The notes: a model not told the origin generated them from the letters alone. DNA of 42,188 nucleotides from Bacteroidaceae bacterium (GCA_017455585.1 JAFSZU010000004.1:1-42188), one strand, 5' to 3'. Shown: positions 23,621 through 32,791, counted from the first letter of the stretch. Program-made: numbers and translations.

Positions 23621-24887
23621 AGGTCTTCAGCAGGAAGCTTGGCGCGCAGCGCAGACAGACCCCGAAGGAGAAGTTATTGGCAAAGGTGGCAGCATCCACA
23701 CGCCCGTCGGCATGAGTGAGGCGGCCCGCCGACAGCGGATAAACATCAACTTTAACCCCAAGCTCATAATCCGCTGAGAAAGAATATCTCCACTCAGTAC
23801 CAATATTAGGTGTCAGCAGGTGTGCAAAGTGCGCACCTGCTTCTTTTTGCGAGAGCGTGGAATAGAACGGAGCACCGTAGAGCGACACAAAGTCACGCGC
23901 ATAAAACAGTCCGCCAAACAACCGGAAGCCACCTGCCAGCTGCGCATCCACCTGTGCCATGCCAGCCACTCCCGCGTCAAAGGGCCACATCTTTCCACTC
24001 TGCTGCCAGCAGCCCAAAACGGCGGTTTCAACGGTGAGCGAGCGCAGCAAACGCCCCGCTGCGTTCCACGTCATTCCCACGCCCACGGCACCGTTGGTGA
24101 TGGTCTGCACACCCATGTCCGTGTTGTCCTGCTCGCCGCCACGGTGCTGGACGAGGATGTTGACGGGGATGTACCAGTTGAGAGATGAGAGTTTAGAGTT
24201 TAGAGTTATGCACTGCGTGATGCCCACGGTGAAAGCCTCCTGATGGGTGTCCTCCTCGAAGATATAGCTTTGCCAGTTCAGCCACGCATCCATCTTCCAT
24301 CGCGGACGGTTCACCAGCAGTTGGAACCCCGCTTCGGGGTCCTGTGTCAGCGTCAGTTCAGGATTCCACAACGGCCGCAGCACTCCGTGGCGTTCGCCAC
24401 CATGGATGTTACCCAGCACAAAATCTACACAGCCCACCCGTGCCTGTGCCCGCAGCAGCGGCAGCACATGGGCACCACGCTGATACTGATTACCTTTCCA
24501 GCGACCTATATCGTGATAAGCGTAGCATGGATATTTGTTGGCTCCGTCATAGACCAGCGCATGGAAACCCGCCTCCAGCAGCACGTTCTCCAGCGGCTGA
24601 TAGGTCAGCCGCGGCTGCACCCAGAATCCCGGCAGCGAATAGCCTTTGGACTGTTCCCCCTCAAACTCATTGTCTTTGAAAAAGGAGATATTGTCAATGG
24701 ACAGACGCAATGTGCCCGCAGCAGCAGCATCCAATGTGCCCGTCACAGCATCCATGCGCCGATCGGCAGAGAGCGCCGGGGTTGCGAGGTCGTGCCCCGC
24801 CGCATCGGACTGTGCATGAATGGGTTGTGCAGCAAGCAAGCATGACATGCACATGGCGAAAGGAATAACAGAAAGCACTCTGGACAT
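23610..24887 (-). CDS. Outer-membrane beta-barrel-like protein
   Basis: The protein is 425 residues from ATG 24887, with a signal peptide [20 protein letters not shown] ending at IHAQ. The rest has alternating polar and aromatic beta-strand patterns ([24 protein letters not shown], split as [11 protein letters not shown] and [10 protein letters not shown]) typical of outer-membrane barrels; I do not recognise a named family. A frame upstream to 24935 is excluded because a promoter element at 24911 lies inside it. A stretch [10 protein letters not shown] is encoded by AGAGTTTAGAGTTTAGAGTT repeats (about 24180-24208). Convergent with murB. Confidence 0.75.
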   Translation of the reverse strand: MSRVLSVIPFAMCMSCLLAAQPIHAQSDAAGHDLATPALSADRRMDAVTGTLDAAAAGTLRLSIDNISFFKDNEFEGEQSKGYSLPGFWVQPRLTYQPLENVLLEAGFHALVYDGANKYPCYAYHDIGRWKGNQYQRGAHVLPLLRAQARVGCVDFVLGNIHGGERHGVLRPLWNPELTLTQDPEAGFQLLVNRPRWKMDAWLNWQSYIFEEDTHQEAFTVGITQCITLNSKLSSLNWYIPVNILVQHRGGEQDNTDMGVQTITNGAVGVGMTWNAAGRLLRSLTVETAVLGCWQQSGKMWPFDAGVAGMAQVDAQLAGGFRLFGGLFYARDFVSLYGAPFYSTLSQKEAGAHFAHLLTPNIGTEWRYSFSADYELGVKVDVYPLSAGRLTHADGRVDAATFANNFSFGVCLRCAPSFLLKTFNR

Positions 24888-24910
24888 CACAGATTTGATA
24901 TTTACCGGGG

Positions 24911-24918
24911 CAAAGATA
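24911..24918 (-). promoter_or_regulatory. -7 promoter element of the barrel-protein gene
   Basis: On the minus strand this reads TATCTTTG, an exact TAnnTTTG match, 24 bases upstream of ATG 24887. Confidence 0.7.
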
Positions 24919-24983
24919 GAGATAAATCCCGACATACAAGCCCACAGACAAAAAAAAGTTGCTGGAAACCCCTAAATTACAAC

Positions 24984-25107
24984 ACGTCCGCATGTGATAA
25001 AATTCACATCCGCATGTGATAAAATTCACGTCCGCACGTGATGAAGTTTACGTCCGCACGTGATGAAGTTTACGTCCGCACGTGATGGCCTTTACGTCCG
25101 CACGTGT
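24984..25107. repeat. Six 22-bp direct repeats (CACGTG-type array) in a divergent control region
   Basis: Repeats start at exactly 24984, 25006, 25028, 25050, 25072 and 25094, a strict 22-bp period with consensus ACGTCCGCACGTGATGAAGT+TT. Copies 1 and 2 have GCATGTGATAAAATTC in place of GCACGTGATGAAGTTT. The spacing of two DNA turns puts every core on the same helical face. The region lies between the divergent barrel and MFS genes and has no coding sequence. Confidence 0.9.
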
Positions 25108-25292
25108 TTCAGCAAAACAACTTGTATTACTTCGGCAGGCCCGCCTCCTCTGACATCTACACCTGCTTCTTATCCCTTCAACGGCCGCCCTCAACCATTT
25201 GAATACCTGGTCAAATTGTTAAAAAACAACAAAAAACAGGGAACCCACATCAAAATGTTGAGGAAAACCTTGTCGGAAGAGAAAAATTGAAT

Positions 25293-25300
25293 TACCTTTG
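25293..25300 (+). promoter_or_regulatory. -7 promoter element of a short transcript upstream of the MFS gene
   Basis: TACCTTTG is an exact TAnnTTTG match, with CTTG at 25269-25272 as a partial -33 at 20 bases. Transcription would start near 25307. Confidence 0.65.
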
Positions 25301-25306
25301 CGACGT

Positions 25307-25376
25307 GTTTTTCATGGTATTAGATTTAAGGTTAATGAAGAGCGGGTTGTCGTGATGACAACCTGCTCCTTTTTTC
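25307..25376 (+). ncRNA. Candidate ~70-nt small RNA or attenuated leader
   Basis: A perfect -7 element ends at 25300 and an intrinsic terminator runs 25340-25375. No plus-strand gene lies upstream that could need this terminator. The transcript would be about 70 nt and contains no convincing reading frame. The MFS gene downstream has its own promoter at 25455, so this RNA is either a stand-alone sRNA or the terminated leader of a longer transcript. Confidence 0.5.
25340..25375 (+). terminator. Intrinsic terminator of the short transcript
   Basis: GAGCGGGTTGTC (25340-25351) pairs with GACAACCTGCTC (25357-25368) with one G-T and a 5-base loop, followed by a run of six T. Confidence 0.85.
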
Positions 25377-25454
25377 TGTGCATTCATTTGTTAAAAAAAC
25401 ACATACGCGCGCATAATTTTTAACATTAAGCACTTCTTTCCCGTAAATTATACG

Positions 25455-25462
25455 TAACTTTG
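25455..25462 (+). promoter_or_regulatory. -7 promoter element of the MFS transporter gene
   Basis: TAACTTTG is an exact TAnnTTTG match, 27 bases before ATG 25489. Confidence 0.7.
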
Positions 25463-25488
25463 CCGCCAAATTTGTAAATCATAACAAA

Positions 25489-27111
25489 ATGGCACAAACA
25501 ATTCAAAAGACTCTCAGGGACAGCGCGGCCATGCGCTGGACCGCACTGCTGCTGCTGGCACTGGCCATGTTCTGCAGCTACATCTTCATGGACATCCTCT
25601 CTCCCATCAAGGACCTGATGCAGGAGACGCGCGGCTGGGACAGCACCGCCTTCGGCACGATGCAAGGTTCCGAGGTGTTTCTCAACGTCTTCGCCTTCTT
25701 CCTCATCTTCGCCGGCATCATCCTGGACAAGATGGGCGTGCGCTTCACCGCTGTGCTCTCCGCGGCCGTGATGCTGGTGGGAGCCTGCATCAAGTGGTAT
25801 GCAGTGAGCGAGGGGTTCATGGGCAGCGGCCTAGAGGCCTGGTTCACCCATAACCTCAACTATATCCCCGTCTTTGAGGAGCTGGGCGTGTCGCCTTTCT
25901 ATGAAGGCATGCCCGCCTCGGCCAAGTTCGCGGCGTGCGGCTTCATGATTTTCGGCTGCGGCTGTGAGATGGCCGGCATCACGGTGTCGCGCGGTATCGT
26001 CAAGTGGTTCAAGGGCCGCGAGATGGCACTGGCCATGGGCTCGGAGATGGCGCTGGCCCGTCTGGGCGTGGCCACCTGCATGATTTTCTCGCCGTTCTTT
26101 GCCCGTCTGGGCGGTGTGGTGAGCGTCAGCCGCTCAGTGGCCTTCGGCGTGGTGTTGATGTGCATCGCCTTGATTATGACCATTGTCTATTTCGTCATGG
26201 ACAAGAAACTGGATGCCCAGACGGGCGAGGCCGAGGAGAAGGACGACCCCTTCAAGATCAGCGACCTGGGACAGATTCTCACCTCCAGCGGCTTCTGGCT
26301 CGTGGCCCTGCTCTGCGTGCTCTACTACTCTGCCATCTTCCCCTTCCAGAAGTATGCCGTGAACATGCTGCAGTGCAACCTCACGCTGACGGCTCCCGCC
26401 GAGGGCACCTTCTGGGCCGGCAGCAGCGTGACCATCATCCAGTATGTGATCATGCTTGTGGTGGCCATTGCCGGTTTCGCCAGCAACTTCCAGAAGCAGA
26501 GCGCCAGCAAGTTCAGCTTGCTGGGCATCAGCATCGTAGCCCTCATCACCTATTGCTATATGGGCTTCATGCGCCAGTCCGCCGAGAGCATCTTTGCCGT
26601 CTTCCCGCTGCTGGCCGTGCTCATCACGCCCATCCTGGGAAGCTATGTTGACCACAAGGGCAAGGCCGCGTCCATGCTCATCCTGGGGTCGCTCCTGCTC
26701 ATCGGCTGCCACCTGACCTTCGCCTTCATCCTCCCGCTGTTCAAGGGGTCGGCGGTCGGCGGCGTGGCCATTGCCTATCTGACCATCCTCGTGCTGGGTT
26801 CCAGCTTCTCGCTGGTGCCCGCCAGCCTGTGGCCCAGCGTGCCCAAGCTCGTCGATGCCAAGGTGATAGGCTCGGCCTACGCGCTCATCTTCTGGATACA
26901 GAACATCGGCCTGTGGCTGTTCCCACTGCTCATCGGCAAGGTGCTGGACAGCACCAACCCCGGTGTCACAGACCCCACACAGTTCAACTACACCGCCCCG
27001 CTGGTCATGCTGGCCGGTCTCGGCGTGGCGGCCCTCCTCCTCGGCTTCGTCCTCAAGATGGTGGATAAGAAGAAAGGGCTGGGGCTGGAAGAACCCAATA
27101 TCAAGAGTTGA
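25489..27111 (+). CDS. Major facilitator superfamily transporter
   Basis: This 540-residue protein has about 12 hydrophobic helices, for example ALLLLALAMFCSYIFMDIL near the N-terminus. A loop DKMGVRFTAVLSAAV follows the A-motif pattern, and the segment VPASLWPSVPKLVD lies in the C-terminal half. No signature allows a substrate to be named. It is preceded by a complex control region (22-bp repeats, a terminated short transcript, its own promoter), which suggests tight regulation. A repeat element (27122-27209) follows the stop codon. It may or may not be cotranscribed with the CotH gene downstream. Confidence 0.88.
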   Translation: MAQTIQKTLRDSAAMRWTALLLLALAMFCSYIFMDILSPIKDLMQETRGWDSTAFGTMQGSEVFLNVFAFFLIFAGIILDKMGVRFTAVLSAAVMLVGACIKWYAVSEGFMGSGLEAWFTHNLNYIPVFEELGVSPFYEGMPASAKFAACGFMIFGCGCEMAGITVSRGIVKWFKGREMALAMGSEMALARLGVATCMIFSPFFARLGGVVSVSRSVAFGVVLMCIALIMTIVYFVMDKKLDAQTGEAEEKDDPFKISDLGQILTSSGFWLVALLCVLYYSAIFPFQKYAVNMLQCNLTLTAPAEGTFWAGSSVTIIQYVIMLVVAIAGFASNFQKQSASKFSLLGISIVALITYCYMGFMRQSAESIFAVFPLLAVLITPILGSYVDHKGKAASMLILGSLLLIGCHLTFAFILPLFKGSAVGGVAIAYLTILVLGSSFSLVPASLWPSVPKLVDAKVIGSAYALIFWIQNIGLWLFPLLIGKVLDSTNPGVTDPTQFNYTAPLVMLAGLGVAALLLGFVLKMVDKKKGLGLEEPNIKS

Positions 27112-27121
27112 GTTTTGCTTT

Positions 27122-27209
27122 GAACACGGATTTCACGGATTTGACGGATTCCTTTCCGTGGGTCGTTCCATCAACAATCATATCCGTTTCATCCGTGATA
27201 TCCGTGTTC
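27122..27209. repeat. Inverted-repeat element, CACGGATT variant, copy D
   Basis: GAACACGGATTTCACGGATT on the left faces CATCCGTGATATCCGTGTTC on the right, an imperfect inverted repeat with about 40 bases between. The motif (CACGGATTT units) resembles the CACAGATT ends of copies A-C but the interior differs. Confidence 0.7.
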
Positions 27210-27245
27210 GTAAATATATGAATAATTGATAATTAAAAGTTGAGA

Positions 27246-30200
27246 ATGAAAAGGTTTTCCTGTATCCTCCTGTTTGCCGTCTGCACCGCAGCATCGGCAC
27301 AGGAGTGGATAGACATTACCAGCCAGTATATCGAGGATCCCGCCTACAGCCGAGGCAACTACGACGAGTGGGACTACTGGGGCTGGGCCAGCTCCACCGC
27401 CACGCGCGCCGGAACACAGGAGTTCTGGAACGGCACATGGGACTTCAGCAAGACGGTGGAGGTGCCGGCCGCCGGACAATACCGCATCCGTGTCCAGGGC
27501 TACTACCGCCCTGGCGATTTCAGCAACGAGGGCGTAGCAGCATACCAGAACGGCACAGAGCAAATAGGGTGCTATCTCTACGCCAATGATGACGCCGTGC
27601 CCATGGCCAGCGTCTATGAGGCATCTTCAGATCACAGCCTGGGCGACTGCTGGCCATACGTCTATCGGGACAATGCCGGCACACGCGTCCGCATCTACTA
27701 TCCCAACTCCATGGAGACAGGTGCGGCCATGTTCAGCATGGGCCACTACCAGAATGAGTTGCAAACCACCGTGGGCTCAGACAAGCAGCTCACCTTCGGC
27801 ATCCGTCTTGACTGGGATGCCTTTGTCAACAGCAACTGGGTACTCTTCACCAACTGGCAGCTGGAGTGGTATGGCCAAGAGGTGCAGGTCACCAATATCA
27901 GCCTCTCACAGAAAGCCATCACCATGGCCGTGGGCGAGCAGACAACCCTCGAGGGGTCTGTGTGGCCCGCCAACGCCACTTTCAAGAAGTTGCAATTTGA
28001 GAGTTCAGACGAAAGCGTAGCCACCGTGGATGCCGAGACGGGGGTCATCACCGCCGTGCGGCCGGGCACCGCCACCATCACGGTGACCATGGCCATTGGC
28101 AACAGCACCGCCAAGGCCACCTGCCAAGTCACGGTAGAGAAGTCACAGGTCAAAGTCGGCGACCTGCTGGTCAACGAGGTGCAGCAGGCCAATGTGGATA
28201 TGTATATCGATCCGAGTTTCAACTTCGGAGGATGGATAGAATTGTATAACGCCACTGACAACAGCGTGAGCCTGAACGGACTATATATCTCCGACGACCC
28301 GCGGAACCTGCTCAAGATGCCACTGGACTCACGCTTTGGTGCAGTGCCGGCCCACGGTTTCCACAACATCTGGTTCGGCCATCATTCATGGTGGACACCC
28401 AAGACCGTGAACTTCAAGCTCGACTGTGACGGAGGCACCATCTATTTATCCGACGCCACAGGACACATCATCATCGAGCAGAGCTATCCGGCTGCCATCG
28501 CACGCACATCCTACGCCCGCAAAACCGACGGCGGCAACGAGTGGGGCTACACAGACCAGCCCACACCCGCAGCAACCAACGCCACATCGGCTTTTGCCCA
28601 GACACGTCTGGAAGCACCACGCTTCGACCGGGAAGGTGGTTTCTTCACCGGTCGCTTCAGCACGCAAGTGAAGAATATCCCCAGCGGAGCCATCCTGCGC
28701 TATACCACCGACGGCAGCACACCGACACTCACCAACGGCCAGACAAGCACCAACGGCATCTTCGAGAGTCAGGAGACAACCATCCTGCGCGTGCGCTTCT
28801 TCCAGGAAGGAATGCTCTCCAGTCCCGTGGTCACACGTTCCTTTATCAAGAAAACACGTGACTTCACACTCCCCGCCATCTCGCTCGTCTCTGATGAGCG
28901 CAACCTGACCGGTGCCGACTATGGCATCTTTGTCCAAGGCAACGGCAACGGCCGGCCAGGCAACGGACAGGCAGGCAACTGCAACTGGAACATGGACTGG
29001 GACCGCCCGGCCAACATCGAGTTCATCACCCCCGAGAAAGGAGTGACCGAGTTCAACCAGGAGGTGGGCATCGAGTCCAGCGGAGGCTGGAGCCGCGCGT
29101 GGTCACCCCACTCATTCAACATCAAGGCCAACAAGATTTACGAGGGCGTGAACCACATGGACTATCAGTTCTTCCCCAACAAAGCCTTCCTGCGCCACAA
29201 GGGACTGAAGGTGCGCAACGGCGGCAACGACACCAGCCAGCGAATCAAGGACGGTGCCGTGCAGGAGGTCGTCAGGACATCGGGACTGTATGTGGAGACA
29301 CAGTCCTTCCAGCCCGTGCACATCTACCAGAACGGCCGATACATCGGCGTGCTCAACCTGCGCGAGCCCAACAACAAGAACTACGCCTATGCCAACTACG
29401 GCATCGGCACCGACGATGACGAGATAGACCAGTGGAAGATGAGCCCCGACAGCGGCTATGTGCAGCAGGTGGGCACCAAGGACGTGTTCAATGAGTGGTA
29501 TTCGCTTGCCGAGAACGCCGCCGATGCCTTGGCCTATGAGCGCATCAAGCAGATTGTCGATATCGAGGAGATATGCAACTATCTGGCCGTGCAGTTCTAT
29601 CTGGCCGGCAACGACTATCCCAAGAACAACATCAAGAGTTTCCGCGAGCGCTCCGAGGGACAGAGCAACAGCCGCTTCCGCGCCATCCTCTTCGACCTCG
29701 CCTTCGCCTTTGCCCAGTCCAACGGCTTCACATGGTTCTTCGACAACTCACAGTATTGGACCTACGACCGCCTCTACGGCGCACAAGTCATTGCCAAGTA
29801 CGGCACAGACCGCCTGTATGGTGAGATAGAGTTCGTCACCATCATCAAGAATATGCTGCAGAACGCGGAGTTCAAGAAGCAGCTTGTTGACCAGTGCTGC
29901 ATCGTGACGGGCAGCGTCTTCGAACCCACTCGCGCACGGGAAGTCGTCACGGAACTCATCAACCGCATGGCTGCCGACGGACATAACGCCAGCAGCAGCG
30001 GAAACAGCATCATCAACAATATCACCACCAGCCGCCAGAACAGCACCTATAACAATATGCGCAGCTACTTCGGCCTCAGCAATCCATTGACGGTAAACCT
30101 CTCTGCCAACATCGAGGAAGCGGGGTTGCTCATCAACGGACTCAACGTGCCCACCGGCAAGTTCGCGGGCAAACTCTTTGCTCCCGTCACCGTGTCGGCA

Positions 30201-31523
30201 GCCGCACCCGCAGGCTACCGCTTCGCCGGCTGGCGCTCCAGCATGAGCTCAAAGGTTACCGAGATGTTCGGTAAAGGCACCACATGGTCCTATTATGACC
30301 AAGGTTCATTGGACGAGGAAGACTGGAAAAGCACGTCCTACGATGCCAGCGACTGGCAGACGGGAGCTGCACCCCTCGGCTATTTCGTCACAGACGGAAA
30401 CAACTCACGCGGCTATCAGACCTTCCTGGAATACGGAGGCAACAACAGCAACAAATACCCCACCTACTATTTCCGCAAGGAAATAACGCTCAAGAATGCC
30501 AACGCCACGGCTTTCACCCTTGACTGGGTGGCCGACGACGGCTTTGTCATCTACGTGAACGGACAGGAGGCCGGGCGCTACCTCATGCCCTCCGGTCAGC
30601 CGTCCTTCAACACGTTCGCTACCACCTATGCACAAGGCAACCCGGACTCCGGCACCATGACCCTCAACAGCAGACTCTTCCATACCGGGCGCAACGTGAT
30701 TGCGGTGGAACTGCACAACAACGCCGCCAACTCAACCGACGTCTTGTGGGATGCAGCATTGAGCATGGAAGAAGAGAGCGATGCCGATTTCGCCTCCCAG
30801 GAGCCCGACTATGAACTGCCCTCTGCCGGCAACATGACACTCGTGGCGATGTTCGAGCCGCTCACAGCAGAAGAACTGGCCGCCACAGACGCACACCCCG
30901 TCAAAATCAACGAGGTCAGCGCGGGCAATGACCTTTATGTCAACGACTACTTCAAGCGCAATGACTGGATAGAACTCTACAACACCACCGAAGAGGATAT
31001 TGACGTGGCAGGCATGTATCTCTCAGACAAACTGGAGAACCCACTGAAGTACCAGATTCCTGCCTCCGATGCCGTTTCGACAGTGATACCGGCCCACGGG
31101 CACCTCGTCATCTGGACCGACAAGCTCGAGAATCTCACCCAGCTCCACGCTGACTTCAAGCTCAACAACGAAGACAGTTGCTGTGTCCTGCTCACGGCTG
31201 CCGACGAGAGCTGGAGCGACACCCTCTCCTACTGCCGCCACAATGGCTACCAGAGCGTGGGCCTCTACCCCGACGGCGGTTCACAGCTCTATGTCATGGA
31301 CCGTCCCACCATCGGACAAGCCAACATGCTCACCACCACAGCCCAGCTGTGGCAGGAGCCCAAGGACTTCACAGACGGTGTGACGCCACTGCAACAGAAC
31401 AAGCAGGAGTCTGGTATCATCTATGATCTCTCCGGACGACAAATAGTAAATGGTAAATCTGTAAATGGTAAATTACCACGCGGCATCTATATCATCAACG
31501 GTAAGAAAATTATTAAAGATTGA
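27246..31523 (+). CDS. Giant secreted CotH-domain protein with LTD, Ig-like and chitobiase-type modules
   Basis: The protein is 1425 residues from ATG 27246, with signal peptide KRFSCILLFAVCTAASAQ. Modules in order: a beta-sandwich (about 20-210), a BIG2 Ig-like domain (214-295), a lamin-tail domain (304-432; LLVNEVQQAN..WIELYN), a chitobiase C-terminal-like repeat (454-535; ILRYTTDGSTPT), a CotH region (539-905), a second beta-sandwich (1009-1175), a second lamin-tail domain (1215-1332; VKINEVSAGN..WIELYNT) and a tail DLSGRQ..RGIYIING. CotH proteins can be protein kinases in spore coats, but bacterial surface members are little studied. The usual DLD-type metal motif reads FDLAFAF (D817, A819), so activity is doubtful. 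VNGKSVNGK before the tail is encoded by a short tandem repeat. Confidence 0.85.
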   Translation: MKRFSCILLFAVCTAASAQEWIDITSQYIEDPAYSRGNYDEWDYWGWASSTATRAGTQEFWNGTWDFSKTVEVPAAGQYRIRVQGYYRPGDFSNEGVAAYQNGTEQIGCYLYANDDAVPMASVYEASSDHSLGDCWPYVYRDNAGTRVRIYYPNSMETGAAMFSMGHYQNELQTTVGSDKQLTFGIRLDWDAFVNSNWVLFTNWQLEWYGQEVQVTNISLSQKAITMAVGEQTTLEGSVWPANATFKKLQFESSDESVATVDAETGVITAVRPGTATITVTMAIGNSTAKATCQVTVEKSQVKVGDLLVNEVQQANVDMYIDPSFNFGGWIELYNATDNSVSLNGLYISDDPRNLLKMPLDSRFGAVPAHGFHNIWFGHHSWWTPKTVNFKLDCDGGTIYLSDATGHIIIEQSYPAAIARTSYARKTDGGNEWGYTDQPTPAATNATSAFAQTRLEAPRFDREGGFFTGRFSTQVKNIPSGAILRYTTDGSTPTLTNGQTSTNGIFESQETTILRVRFFQEGMLSSPVVTRSFIKKTRDFTLPAISLVSDERNLTGADYGIFVQGNGNGRPGNGQAGNCNWNMDWDRPANIEFITPEKGVTEFNQEVGIESSGGWSRAWSPHSFNIKANKIYEGVNHMDYQFFPNKAFLRHKGLKVRNGGNDTSQRIKDGAVQEVVRTSGLYVETQSFQPVHIYQNGRYIGVLNLREPNNKNYAYANYGIGTDDDEIDQWKMSPDSGYVQQVGTKDVFNEWYSLAENAADALAYERIKQIVDIEEICNYLAVQFYLAGNDYPKNNIKSFRERSEGQSNSRFRAILFDLAFAFAQSNGFTWFFDNSQYWTYDRLYGAQVIAKYGTDRLYGEIEFVTIIKNMLQNAEFKKQLVDQCCIVTGSVFEPTRAREVVTELINRMAADGHNASSSGNSIINNITTSRQNSTYNNMRSYFGLSNPLTVNLSANIEEAGLLINGLNVPTGKFAGKLFAPVTVSAAAPAGYRFAGWRSSMSSKVTEMFGKGTTWSYYDQGSLDEEDWKSTSYDASDWQTGAAPLGYFVTDGNNSRGYQTFLEYGGNNSNKYPTYYFRKEITLKNANATAFTLDWVADDGFVIYVNGQEAGRYLMPSGQPSFNTFATTYAQGNPDSGTMTLNSRLFHTGRNVIAVELHNNAANSTDVLWDAALSMEEESDADFASQEPDYELPSAGNMTLVAMFEPLTAEELAATDAHPVKINEVSAGNDLYVNDYFKRNDWIELYNTTEEDIDVAGMYLSDKLENPLKYQIPASDAVSTVIPAHGHLVIWTDKLENLTQLHADFKLNNEDSCCVLLTAADESWSDTLSYCRHNGYQSVGLYPDGGSQLYVMDRPTIGQANMLTTTAQLWQEPKDFTDGVTPLQQNKQESGIIYDLSGRQIVNGKSVNGKLPRGIYIINGKKIIKD

Positions 31524-31525
31524 GA

Positions 31526-32122
31526 ATGAATCACACCTTATTATATATACATGGATTTGCCAGCAGCGGAGCCACCGGCACGGCCACCAACATGCGGAGT
31601 GCATTGTACCCCGACGGCGTGCAGGTGATAGCCCCCGACGTGCCCGTCATGCCGGCTGAGGCATTACCCTTCCTGCGCCAGCAGGTGGAGACGCTGCAAC
31701 CTGATCTCATCGTGGCCACCAGCATGGGTGCCATGTATGCCGAACAACTGCGAGGCTACCGGCGCATCCTTGTCAACCCCTCGTTCTTCATGGCCAAGCT
31801 CCTCACCTTCATGGGTATGGGGCGCAAAACTTTCCGCAACCCACGGCAGGACGGAGCCAAGGACTTCAAGGTCGATAAGGAAATGATTGCACAGTTCCGC
31901 GAAGTGGAGAAACAGAGTTTCCAAGGCATTACACCAGAGGACAAGGCACTGGTCTATGGTCTCTTCGGTGAGCATGACAAGCGCGTCAACTGCCAGCCGC
32001 AGTTCCTGAAGCACTACGGCCGCGACCACTTCCAGCTCTTCGACGGCGAACATTTCCTGAACGATGCCGTCCTCAAGCACACCGTCCTGCCCCTCGTCCG
32101 GCAACTGCTGAAAGCTGAATAA
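31526..32122 (+). CDS. YqiA/YcfP-type alpha/beta hydrolase
   Basis: The protein is 198 residues from ATG 31526, 2 bases after the CotH stop. LLYIHGFASSGATG is the oxyanion-side strand and loop. VATSMGAMYAEQL holds the nucleophile serine in a relaxed GxSxG, as in YqiA. GEHDKRVNC and DGEHFLND supply the acid and histidine (FGEHDKRV, GEHFL). YqiA-family proteins are small esterases with no firm physiological role. The tight spacing suggests cotranscription with the CotH and downstream regulator genes. Confidence 0.85.
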   Translation: MNHTLLYIHGFASSGATGTATNMRSALYPDGVQVIAPDVPVMPAEALPFLRQQVETLQPDLIVATSMGAMYAEQLRGYRRILVNPSFFMAKLLTFMGMGRKTFRNPRQDGAKDFKVDKEMIAQFREVEKQSFQGITPEDKALVYGLFGEHDKRVNCQPQFLKHYGRDHFQLFDGEHFLNDAVLKHTVLPLVRQLLKAE

Positions 32123-32145
32123 TCAATAAACCATCAAATACAAGC

Positions 32146-32733
32146 ATGACAACACCAAGAACCACCATCGTAGGCGCCAAGATCCGTGGCCTGCGTGAAT
32201 CCAAAAATCTAAGTATCGAAGAGATTGCCGAGCACAGCGGACTGTCTGCAGAACAGATCCTCTCCATCGAGAACGACCAGAACCTGCCCTCTCTGGGGCC
32301 GCTCATCAAGATTGCACGTGCACTGGGCGTGCGACTGGGCACCTTCATGGATGACAACGACGCGCTGGGACCCGTGGTCACCCGCGCCGCAGACCGCGAA
32401 CGAGACAGCAGCATCAGCTTCAGCAACGGTGCCACCGATGCCCGCAAACACATGGAGTATCACCCGCTGGCACAGCAGAAAGCCGGCCGACACATGGAAC
32501 CCTTCATCATTGACATCAACCCCGAGGATACACCCGACTTCCAGCTCTCTGCCCACGAGGGCGAGGAGTTTATCTATGTGATGAGCGGCGAGGTGGAGAT
32601 TGTCTATGGCAAGGAAAAGTATCTCCTGACCGAGGGCGACAGCATCTTCTATGACAGCATTGTGAAGCACCACGTCCACGGTGCCCCCAGCAAATCAGCA
32701 AAGATACTCGCTGTGGTGTATATCCCTTTCTGA
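32146..32733 (+). CDS. XRE-family regulator with cupin sensor domain
   Basis: This 195-residue protein has an N-terminal helix-turn-helix of the Cro/XRE type (about 8-65; [20 protein letters not shown]) and a C-terminal cupin (about 110-190; [19 protein letters not shown] then DSIFYDS..HHVHGAP). XRE-cupin proteins bind a small ligand in the cupin. It lies 23 bases after the hydrolase and 58 bases before an acyl-CoA synthetase, an order common in Bacteroidales, so control of that gene is a reasonable inference. A 9-bp repeat begins at the stop codon. Confidence 0.93.
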   Translation: MTTPRTTIVGAKIRGLRESKNLSIEEIAEHSGLSAEQILSIENDQNLPSLGPLIKIARALGVRLGTFMDDNDALGPVVTRAADRERDSSISFSNGATDARKHMEYHPLAQQKAGRHMEPFIIDINPEDTPDFQLSAHEGEEFIYVMSGEVEIVYGKEKYLLTEGDSIFYDSIVKHHVHGAPSKSAKILAVVYIPF

Positions 32734-32776
32734 TTATTCAGATTATTCAGATTATTCAGATTACTCAGATTACTCA
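32732..32776. repeat. 9-bp tandem repeat (GATTATTCA) between regulator and acyl-CoA synthetase
   Basis: Five copies of GATTATTCA or GATTACTCA start two bases into the stop codon of the XRE gene. The unit is three codons long, so read in frame it would give DYS repeats. It sits in the 5' leader of the synthetase. Confidence 0.9.
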
Positions 32777-32791
32777 GAAATCAATCAGACA

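Noticed and set aside
24888-24935. Longer N-terminus of the barrel protein
   Set aside because: A TATCTTTG promoter element lies within it, and the signal peptide starts at 24887.
32681-32791. N-terminal extension of the acyl-CoA synthetase through the 9-bp repeat
   Set aside because: It overlaps the XRE gene and consists of DYS repeats; family members start near ATG 32792. Kept only as a slippage idea.
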